Source: JALSIF01 sp026981635 [NCBI: bacterium]
Lineage (GTDB): Bacteria; 4484-113; JALSIF01
DNA length: 8,683 bases
NCBI GenBank assembly: GCA_026981635.1
Contig: JALSIF010000303.1
Span: forward strand, 1 to 8,683
Direction: 5' to 3'
Made by a program: the position numbers and the translations under genes. Of this stretch, positions 1 to 4,729 are shown piece by piece (position 1 is the stretch's first letter; each line of letters begins with the position of its first letter). The notes under the pieces were generated by a model that saw only the letters and a list, made by a program, of their open reading frames with translations, searched no databases and was not told where the DNA came from.

Positions 1-1140
1 CTCGCGGATGAGCTTCCTGCCCTGCTCGGTGGGCAGGAGGCATAGGGTATGGGGGGAGGCGGGGACGGGCTTGACCAGCTCCCTGGTGATGAGCACCCGC
101 GCGGGAGCCTCCTCCCCCCGGGGAGGACAATAAGGAAGCTTGCCCTCAGTGTCATCTCCCCAGCCCTCGGCAACCAGCTCAACCGCTTCCAGTGGTAGGT
201 GGTGGCGGCGGGCAAGGCGGCGCATGGTGCTCCGGTAGGTGCGCACAAAATGGGCCACGGCAGCGGAGTCGCCCTCCTGCTTCGCCCTGTCCCGATGGGA
301 CCTTCCTCCTCCGCTAAAGATCATGCCCAGACTGTCCAGGGGAAGTCGGTATGAGGCCAGCAGGCGCCAGTTTTCTGTCTCCCCGCTAAGGCCAATACGT
401 GCTCCGAGCTCCACCCGGCGTCCAACGGGCGGGCCGATGCCCACTCCCAAGGTGAGAAAGTTTCTCCGCGGGCCGCGGGTGGAGGAGGTGTTACCGCCCA
501 GTTCCACCAGCAGGGCGGCCTCCCGACGGATGGGCAGCTCCACCGCCCCGCTCCAGATGAGGATGTCGTCCTGGCCGGAGACCTCGCTCTCCTTCTGGAG
601 GATGCCCATGCCCAGGTTTAGGGTGTAGCTTCCCCTGCCCAGGGGACCGGACATGGCCAGTCGGCCAAACAGGTCGGTCTTGTCCTCCCCCAGGCCCTTG
701 TTCTTGTCCTCGCTCGGTACCTTGGCGGAGAGGATGACGGCGTAGGCGGGGCGGCCCTCCTCCCACCCCACCGGGCCGGAAAGGGCGATCTTGGTGGACA
801 GTTCAAAGCGGGAAAGGCCAAACTCGTTTCGCTCAAGGCTTTTGGAAAAGCGCTTGGCGGTGGCAATGCGGATGCCAAACTCGGCCCTTCCCCCCAGCCC
901 CAGCACCAGATCAAGGCGGGGAAGGGTGAAGAGGCGGTCGCCCTGGGGGAGGTGGGCATAGTCCAGGGTGAAGATACCCTGACCGCCGGGGTAGGGGAAG
1001 AGCCAGGCCGGCTCGGCATCAAGGATTCCTCGGGCCAGGGCAGCAGAGGGGAGGATGGTAAGGAGAAGCAGGGCTAGGATGGGAGCCAGCAGGCTCGGAA
1101 GCAACTTTGCGGGCAGAGGGGTTGGACCAGACCCTGCCAT
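1..1140 (-). CDS. Secreted beta-barrel-like protein with C-terminal extension (3' end beyond window)
   Basis: An open frame of 380 codons runs from an ATG at 1140 to the left edge without a stop, so the C-terminus is missing. Residues 1-36 look like a signal peptide: a hydrophobic core around 13-31 ends in a helix breaker and an Ala-Leu-Ala site, with cleavage expected after A36. Residues about 50-270 consist of short segments with alternating hydrophobic and polar residues, rich in Gly and aromatic residues and separated by charged turns, as in outer-membrane barrels of the phenol-degradation MetA-like kind. Residues 285-380 differ: a basic, helix-like segment (about 291-325) is followed by a Pro-rich part ending in a TEQGRKLIRE-type stretch. 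I do not recognise this region. The gene begins one base after the stop of the degenerate phosphoesterase and lacks a clear Shine-Dalgarno, so translational coupling is likely. Barrel identity is inferred from the pattern; the substrate is unknown. Confidence 0.75.
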   Translation of the reverse strand, partial: MAGSGPTPLPAKLLPSLLAPILALLLLTILPSAALARGILDAEPAWLFPYPGGQGIFTLDYAHLPQGDRLFTLPRLDLVLGLGGRAEFGIRIATAKRFSKSLERNEFGLSRFELSTKIALSGPVGWEEGRPAYAVILSAKVPSEDKNKGLGEDKTDLFGRLAMSGPLGRGSYTLNLGMGILQKESEVSGQDDILIWSGAVELPIRREAALLVELGGNTSSTRGPRRNFLTLGVGIGPPVGRRVELGARIGLSGETENWRLLASYRLPLDSLGMIFSGGGRSHRDRAKQEGDSAAVAHFVRTYRSTMRRLARRHHLPLEAVELVAEGWGDDTEGKLPYCPPRGEEAPARVLITRELVKPVPASPHTLCLLPTEQGRKLIRE

Positions 1141-1141
1141 C

Positions 1142-1891
1142 CTACTGGGGGAAGTCGGCCAGTTCATGGTCGCCTCTCACTCTGGGGGTCTCCACCGTCA
1201 CCATCTCCAGTTCGGGGTAGAGCAGGCAGATGATACGGCCTCCCCAGGGAGCTCCACCGTCCAGGAATATGCATCGGTTCACCCAGCGGCTCTCCCGGGT
1301 GGGGGCACCGGCGCAGACTACGCGCTCCACCCCGTTCCACTCCCATACCCACTCCAGGGTGGGACCTGAGGATCCCTTTCCCTCCTCCGTGCCGGCTCCC
1401 CCGATGCAGAGCTGGCGGGTCTTCATGGTCAGGGGCTGGGCGAGGCTTTCCGGGGTCAGGGCGCGGTGGACCGCTATCAGCTCTCCCCCCAGCACGCGGA
1501 AAGGGGGGAGGGAGGCGAAGAAACGCTCATACTCTGCCAGGAAGCCAGCCAGCTCCTTCTCCCCCATGCGGCGAAGCTCTGGCCACAGGCCGGCCAGCTC
1601 CTCCTCGGGACGGTCAAGCCTGCCCAAGGCGTAGCGGAAGAGCTTCTCCTCCACCTCTCCGGGGACCACCACCGCGATGCCCTGCCGGCTCCACTCCATG
1701 AAGAGGCCAAGGAGTTTGAGGCTGCCCTCACCGGGCCCCACGATCCCTCCCAGGCTGACTGGTGTCCTTCCTGGAGGGGGGACCGGTACCTTCGGATCGG
1801 AAAGGTCGTAGCCGAGACGCTCAACAAGTTCCATGAACTGGTCGTGGAAACCGTAGAGGGGGCCGAAGATGTGGTAGTGCTCGCGGGGCAC
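1142..1891 (-). CDS. Degenerate PPP-family metallophosphoesterase (PrpE/ApaH-like pseudoenzyme)
   Basis: This 249-residue protein keeps the outline of bacterial PPP phosphoesterases such as PrpE and the bis(5'-nucleosyl)-tetraphosphatases, but loses the metal site. By eye, GDxHG becomes GPLYG (10-14), GDxVDRGP becomes GGIVGPGE (48-55), GNHD/E becomes GEVE (78-81), and GHTP becomes AGAP (194-197). The Val-x-His motif survives as IAVHRAL (H142), and the C-terminal D-T-G-C-x-F-G-G motif survives partly as DGGAPWGG (211-218), followed by the usual strand with LLYPELEMVTVE. The framing residues (FHDQFMELVERLGYD, PG before the third motif, WVNR before the last) are family-like, so the fold is probably intact while two-metal catalysis is probably lost. 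The start is GTG at 1891, the only start candidate between an in-frame TAG 15 bases upstream and the first motif; no good Shine-Dalgarno is seen. It is read with the barrel-like gene, one base apart. Ligand binding or scaffolding is possible but unproven. Confidence 0.8.
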   Translation of the reverse strand: MPREHYHIFGPLYGFHDQFMELVERLGYDLSDPKVPVPPPGRTPVSLGGIVGPGEGSLKLLGLFMEWSRQGIAVVVPGEVEEKLFRYALGRLDRPEEELAGLWPELRRMGEKELAGFLAEYERFFASLPPFRVLGGELIAVHRALTPESLAQPLTMKTRQLCIGGAGTEEGKGSSGPTLEWVWEWNGVERVVCAGAPTRESRWVNRCIFLDGGAPWGGRIICLLYPELEMVTVETPRVRGDHELADFPQ

Positions 1892-1937
1892 CGAATCTGA
1901 ATTCTATCAGCGCCCGGGGAGGTGGAATGGGCTGGGA

Positions 1938-1959
1938 GGTTACCGGGCAGCCGGTTACC
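1938..1959. repeat. Direct repeat GGTTACC in divergent promoter region
   Basis: Two exact copies of GGTTACC lie at 1938-1944 and 1953-1959, 15 bases apart start to start, in the 106-base gap between the divergent genes. A short inverted repeat, ACCGG (1942-1946) and CCGGT (1951-1955), overlaps them. The second copy covers the candidate -35 of the plus-strand gene, a position where a repressor or activator could act. Seven bases twice is modest evidence. Confidence 0.35.
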
Positions 1960-1983
1960 TTTTTTACCATGCTGTGCTAATAT
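1955..1983 (+). promoter_or_regulatory. Candidate sigma-70-type promoter for the receiver-like gene
   Basis: TTACCT (1955-1960) and TAATAT (1978-1983) are separated by 17 bases and lie in the only AT-rich patch of the gap. Matches to the consensus are 3 of 6 and 4 of 6. Transcription would begin near 1990, leaving less than 10 bases before the ATG at 1998. This would exclude the GTG at 1974 as the start. Confidence 0.3.
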
Positions 1984-1997
1984 CCCCTGCCATCTGG

Positions 1998-2651
1998 ATG
2001 GGTGCCAAGGGAGCACTGCTTGTGGTATCCGGCGATGTGGGGGTGGCAGAGCTCACCACCGGCTACCTGGAGCCCCTCTTCGGCCGGGTGGTGCTGGTCT
2101 CCACCGCCGCCGAGCTGTTGCGCGCGGGGGGAAAGTTCTCCCTGGCGGTGGTGGACGATTCGGCCATTGAACTTCTTCCCCGCCTCACCGAGCAGGTGGG
2201 CCCCGCCACTGCCCTGCTTCTGCTCCAGGGGGAGGAGAGCGAGGTGGAGATTGAGCGGCGGGCGCGCAAGGTTGAGGTGGTGCTGGCCAAGCCCTTCAGC
2301 CGGCTGGGGCTGGTGGCGGCCGCCCTCAGCGCCCTGGCCCAGGCCAGCCGCAGGGCAGAGGGGGCAGTGCGGCGACCCCTCTCCAACCTGATGGAACAGC
2401 TCAGCCAGCCCCTCACCGTCCAGGTCCTGCTGCTGGAGCACCTGATGGAGCTTGTCCGCGAGCGGGGGGCGGACGAGGAGGTGGTGGCCCTGATTGAGCA
2501 GCTCAGGCAGGCCACCCGGGAGCTCTCCGGCCTCATTGAGCGGGTCTTCAGCCAGGGGGAGAACCTGGCCCCCTACTTCTCGCCCCTGCTCTTCCCCGAG
2601 GACAAGCGCCGGGCCCGCCCGCTCCTCAGCACCGGCGAGGGGAGGCAGTAG
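1998..2651 (+). CDS. Degenerate receiver domain plus histidine-kinase-like dimerisation helices, no ATPase
   Basis: A 217-residue cytoplasmic protein counted from the ATG at 1998; an in-frame GTG at 1974 would add eight residues. Residues 5-115 have the alternating strand and helix order of a response-regulator receiver: strand 1 GALLVVSGD, strand 3 SLAVVDDS with D53/D54 at the phospho-acceptor position, strand 4 ALLLLQGEE, and strand 5 VVLAKPFSR with the conserved Lys-Pro (K98-P99). The acidic pair after strand 1 is replaced by Ser-Gly, and the usual Thr/Ser after strand 4 by Gln. Residues about 126-190 resemble the two helices of a histidine-kinase dimerisation domain: MEQLSQPLTV aligns with the S-H-E-L-R-T-P-L box and places E133 where the phospho-acceptor His should be. 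No ATP-binding domain follows; the end is a short Pro-rich and charged tail. It is followed 35 bases later by the EthD-family gene. The domain calls are by eye; a role as a non-catalytic dimerising regulator is inferred. Confidence 0.7.
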   Translation: MGAKGALLVVSGDVGVAELTTGYLEPLFGRVVLVSTAAELLRAGGKFSLAVVDDSAIELLPRLTEQVGPATALLLLQGEESEVEIERRARKVEVVLAKPFSRLGLVAAALSALAQASRRAEGAVRRPLSNLMEQLSQPLTVQVLLLEHLMELVRERGADEEVVALIEQLRQATRELSGLIERVFSQGENLAPYFSPLLFPEDKRRARPLLSTGEGRQ

Positions 2652-2686
2652 CCCCGGGGGCTGATTTCCACCGAGGAGGACAAGAG

Positions 2687-3001
2687 ATGGTTAAGCTGGT
2701 TGCCCTCTACAAGCCGCCCGCCGACCCGGCGGCCTTTGACGAGCACTACTTCGGCACTCACCTTCCCCTGGTGGAGAAGTGGCCCGGGCTGAGGAAGGTG
2801 GAGATCAGCCGGGTCAGCGGCGCGCCGGTGGGAGAGGCCCCCTACTACCTCATGTGCGAGATGTACTTTGACTCCCAGGCGGAGATGGAGGCGGCCCTGC
2901 AAAGCGAAGAAGGCAAGGCGGCCGCCCGCGACCTCTTTTCCTTCGCCGGGGAGCTGGTGGTGATGTTTTTCGCCGACTCGGAGGTGCGGGAGCTGGGCTA
3001 G
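2687..3001 (+). CDS. EthD-family (dimeric alpha-beta barrel) protein
   Basis: A complete 104-residue protein. The N-terminal strand (MVKLVALYKPP), the F-x-x-H-Y-x-x-x-H-x-P-L segment at residues 17-28 (H20, Y21, H25) and the following PGL at 33-35 are typical of EthD, named after a gene of the ethyl tert-butyl ether degradation cluster. The middle (residues about 50-75) has the family's Tyr-rich strand followed by a helix with repeated Glu and Ala (SQAEMEAALQSEEGKAA). The family fold is a ferredoxin-like dimeric barrel, and many members have no known substrate, so ether degradation should not be assumed. A strong Shine-Dalgarno, GAGGAGG at 2673-2679, lies seven bases before the ATG. It is probably co-transcribed with the receiver-like gene upstream and converges on the VOC gene 24 bases away. 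Confidence 0.85.
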   Translation: MVKLVALYKPPADPAAFDEHYFGTHLPLVEKWPGLRKVEISRVSGAPVGEAPYYLMCEMYFDSQAEMEAALQSEEGKAAARDLFSFAGELVVMFFADSEVRELG

Positions 3002-3025
3002 GCGGCCCTGACCAACCCACGCACC

Positions 3026-3394
3026 TCAGTCGCCCTCGTCCTCGGCCAGCATCAGCCGATTTCCATCCAGGTCGTAAAAGATTGCGCTGGTGGAGCCCCA
3101 GTCGGTCTGCTGGGGCGGGGTGGAGAACTTCACCCCGTTGGTCACCATGCGCTGATAGTCCTCATTTATGTTGTCCGAGGTGATAACGGCGAGGGGGAAG
3201 AGGTCCCGCGAGGGGTCCTTGGGCGGGACCCGCTCGCCGCCGTGGGAGAGGAGCAGGCGGCACCCCCCCAGGTTGAAGACGGCATAGCCGGGGGTGACCG
3301 TCTCAGGCTCAATGAGGAGCTTCTCCCGATACCACTCAACCGCCTCCTGCAAGTTGGAGACGAAGACTACGACCTTGCTCAGCCGCTTAATCAT
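3026..3394 (-). CDS. VOC-superfamily (glyoxalase/bleomycin-resistance fold) protein
   Basis: A 122-residue single-domain protein begun at the ATG at 3394. It opens with a strand and helix of the VOC kind (KVVVFVSNLQEAVEWYREKL), has a central strand pair (YAVFNLGGCRLLLSHGG), and ends with the family signature D-L-D-G-N-R-L-M-L-A-E. The His that opens the fold in many metal-dependent members is replaced by a Val, while the terminal Glu remains, so metal binding and activity are uncertain; it could be a lactoylglutathione-lyase relative, a dioxygenase relative or a binding protein. The frame stays open upstream to a TTG at 3661, but those 89 extra residues are low-complexity Gly/Pro/Arg sequence unlike the family, and a TATAAT lies just before the ATG, so the short form is preferred. 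It is convergent with the EthD gene. Confidence 0.85.
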   Translation of the reverse strand: MIKRLSKVVVFVSNLQEAVEWYREKLLIEPETVTPGYAVFNLGGCRLLLSHGGERVPPKDPSRDLFPLAVITSDNINEDYQRMVTNGVKFSTPPQQTDWGSTSAIFYDLDGNRLMLAEDEGD

Positions 3395-3400
3395 AAAGGA

Positions 3401-3406
3401 ATTATA
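3401..3406 (-). promoter_or_regulatory. TATAAT -10 element placed for leaderless transcription of the VOC gene
   Basis: Read on the minus strand, a perfect TATAAT ends six bases before the ATG at 3394. Transcription from it would start at or next to the start codon, giving a leaderless mRNA. No convincing -35 is seen 16-18 bases further upstream, and the six-base leader TCCTTT contains no Shine-Dalgarno. The AT-rich patch at about 3386-3425 stands out from its GC-rich surroundings. Confidence 0.5.
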
Positions 3407-3544
3407 CAACCTGGCCAGTTTATTCCCGCCGACGCTCCGATCATGCCACCCCCAACCTGGCCGCCCCCGCACACCGGGCCGACCGGCCAGAAAGGGGCCA
3501 CTTTTTTCTTCATCGGGGATGTTTTCTCTCTTTTCCATCACGGA

Positions 3545-3562
3545 GCGGCCATTTTTGGCCGC
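3545..3562. repeat. Perfect 7-bp hairpin with TTTT loop
   Basis: GCGGCCA (3545-3551), a TTTT loop and TGGCCGC (3556-3562) form a perfect hairpin. Its right arm is one copy of the local TGGCCGCC repeat, so other copies could pair with the left arm as alternatives. No T run directly follows on either strand. Confidence 0.5.
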
Positions 3563-3606
3563 CTGACCCCCGGGTTTTGGCCGCCCCTTCTGGCCGCCTT
3601 TTGGCC

Positions 3607-3621
3607 CCTCCCGGGGGGAGG
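3607..3621. repeat. GC-rich 6-bp hairpin
   Basis: CCTCCC (3607-3612), a GGG loop and GGGAGG (3616-3621) form a short, very stable hairpin in the middle of the repeat-rich gap. There is no T run, so intrinsic termination is not indicated. Confidence 0.35.
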
Positions 3622-3676
3622 CGGCGGGGCGGGCCGCCACCTCCCCCCAAGGTAGGGGCAAGTGTCAAGCCCTGTT

Positions 3677-3692
3677 CAGGCCCCAGGGCCTG
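3677..3692 (-). terminator. Hairpin just downstream of the lipoprotein gene, possible terminator without a U tract
   Basis: CAGGCC (3677-3682), a four-base loop and GGCCTG (3687-3692) form a perfect stem 21 bases past the lipoprotein stop on the minus strand. The bases following it on that strand are AACAGGGCTTGACA, with no U tract, so it is either a non-canonical terminator or an mRNA 3'-end stabiliser. Confidence 0.3.
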
Positions 3693-3713
3693 CGGAAAGA
3701 TCTGGTGCTACTG

Positions 3714-4475
3714 CTAGGGGCAGTTTATCTCCGGGTCTCCCAGGCCGATCTGGTCAACGGCCTCAATTATCAGCCTACCTCCCTCACCGTAGAGGCGCCA
3801 GTAGGCCACCGTGTAGTAGTCGGGGCAGTCCAGGTTTCTGGCCGGGCTCCACTGGCCGACGAAGGGGTTTGCCTTGAGGAACTGCCGGGTCTCCTCGTCG
3901 GTGAGGACGCGGATGTAGAGGTCGCCGGGGGAGGGTTCCTCACTGAAGAGCCTCACCGGGCGGTGCTGGAAGAGGTTGATGGGGGGGAGGGGAACGGTTC
4001 CCGTTTCGCTGTAGTCGTACCTGCGATAGAGCTCCTCCCAGGTGAGCCTGGTGGGGTCGTCGCCGGCCATCATCGCCTTCTTGATCAGGTGGGAGGTGTA
4101 GATGGGGTACATGCGCACCTCCATCACCTGGCGCTTCTCCAGCTCGGTGAGCCTGTCCCAGGTGAGGCTTGGGTCCTTGGTGGGGGTGATGTCGGCGAAG
4201 GGGTTGAAGAGGCCGGAGCCCTCCACCAGTCCGCGGAAGGTCTGGAGGGCCTCCTGGTAGAGCTTGTCGTCGCTGGGGTCAATGTTGTACCAGTAGTTTC
4301 CCTCCACCTGCTCGCTGGCGCCGGAGGAGCTTCCCGCCCCAGGGCTTGAGGAGCCGGCCACGGCGGCCTGGCGGCTCATGGCTGTCTCCGTCCCCGACGG
4401 CTGGCAGGAGAGGGACAGCATGATTACTCCCAGCAGGACTGAGAAGAGAAAGATGGTCTTCCCTCCCTTGCTCAT
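3714..4475 (-). CDS. Putative lipoprotein of unknown function
   Basis: A 253-residue protein of a family I do not recognise. Residues 1-23 form a lipoprotein-type signal: KGGK, then a hydrophobic core, then LSLSC with the acceptor Cys at C24. The residue at -3 is Ser rather than the usual Leu, so the lipobox is slightly atypical. Residues about 34-57 are a Ser/Gly/Ala linker, as often follows the lipidated Cys. The rest (60-253) is a mixed globular domain rich in Tyr, Trp and Pro, with two cysteines (C217 and C252) that could form a disulfide outside the cytoplasm. The start is well supported: on the minus strand AGGAGG and AAGGAG lie 9 and 4 bases before the ATG. It is probably monocistronic, with divergent pyrF upstream and the hairpin-rich gap downstream. 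Confidence 0.8.
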   Translation of the reverse strand: MSKGGKTIFLFSVLLGVIMLSLSCQPSGTETAMSRQAAVAGSSSPGAGSSSGASEQVEGNYWYNIDPSDDKLYQEALQTFRGLVEGSGLFNPFADITPTKDPSLTWDRLTELEKRQVMEVRMYPIYTSHLIKKAMMAGDDPTRLTWEELYRRYDYSETGTVPLPPINLFQHRPVRLFSEEPSPGDLYIRVLTDEETRQFLKANPFVGQWSPARNLDCPDYYTVAYWRLYGEGGRLIIEAVDQIGLGDPEINCP

Positions 4476-4593
4476 CTCTCCTTACCTCCTGTTTCGGTTA
4501 TTGATTGACCTTTGTATTCTCGCCGGAATATCTAGACCGGCCACGGCGGGGAAAGTTCCCTTACCCTCAGCCACCAATTAGACTCCCAGGTGG

Positions 4594-4625
4594 CCGATAT
4601 GTTTCATACCTTACATAAATATCGG
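4594..4625. promoter_or_regulatory. Inverted repeat CCGATAT/ATATCGG, possible operator
   Basis: CCGATAT (4594-4600) and ATATCGG (4619-4625) are perfect inverted half-sites, 25 bases start to start, with an 18-base AT-rich spacer. They lie between the divergent lipoprotein and pyrF genes and overlap the candidate minus-strand promoter, which would suit a dimeric regulator binding on one face of the helix. The length makes chance possible. Confidence 0.35.
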
Positions 4626-4637
4626 GCGGGATGTCAA
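4608..4637 (-). promoter_or_regulatory. Candidate promoter for the lipoprotein gene
   Basis: On the minus strand a perfect TTGACA (4632-4637) is followed after 18 bases by TAAGGT (4608-4613), a poor -10. Transcription would leave an untranslated leader of about 130 bases before the ATG at 4475. The 254-base gap between the divergent genes is the most AT-rich in the window. Confidence 0.25.
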
Positions 4638-4674
4638 CACTTTTATCCCTACCCCGTGGTAGAGGGGGTCAGGG

Positions 4675-4700
4675 TTGCCGGCGGGGAGGCTTCCTATAAT
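4675..4700 (+). promoter_or_regulatory. Promoter for pyrF with perfect -10
   Basis: TATAAT at 4695-4700 lies 29 bases before the pyrF ATG. The best upstream match is TTGCCG at 4675-4680, but the spacer is only 14 bases, so either the -35 is weak or an activator is used. A purine-rich GGGGAAGAGAG (4713-4723) before the ATG can serve as the ribosome binding site. Confidence 0.45.
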
Positions 4701-4729
4701 CTCTCCCATCCTGGGGAAGAGAGCAAGGG

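Larger units (their letters stand above)
3395..3713. other. Non-coding stretch with GGCCGCC repeats and hairpins
   Basis: This 319-base gap between the VOC start and the lipoprotein stop contains no ORF I can support. TGGCCGCC occurs four times (3458-3465, 3556-3563, 3578-3585, 3591-3598), often after a T run. Three compact inverted repeats fall within 3545-3692 and are listed separately. The stretch has the look of 3' untranslated sequence of the lipoprotein gene or of a decayed intergenic repeat element. Confidence 0.5.

Noticed and set aside
491-1022. Two minus-strand ORFs of 91 and 134 codons (491-766 and 618-1022)
   Set aside because: They are in other frames of the 1-1140 gene, whose frame is open across the whole stretch and has a signal peptide and strand pattern.
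1942-1965. Hairpin ACCGG/CCGGT followed by a run of six T as a terminator
   Set aside because: The stem is only 5 bp, is separated from the T run, and lies between divergent starts, where no plus-strand transcript needs to end.
3026-3661. N-terminally extended VOC protein of 211 residues from a TTG at 3661
   Set aside because: The extra 89 residues are Gly/Pro/Arg-rich and span hairpins and repeats, the VOC domain begins at the ATG at 3394, and TATAAT lies just before that ATG.
3640-3668. TTGACA on the minus strand at 3663-3668 as a promoter for the VOC gene
   Set aside because: At the correct spacing the sequence is GGGAGG, with no -10 resemblance, and it lies about 270 bases from the start codon.
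3705-4349. Plus-strand ORF of 214 codons
   Set aside because: Antisense to the lipoprotein gene, which has a signal peptide and a strong ribosome binding site; the translation is Val/Gly/Glu repeats without domain character.
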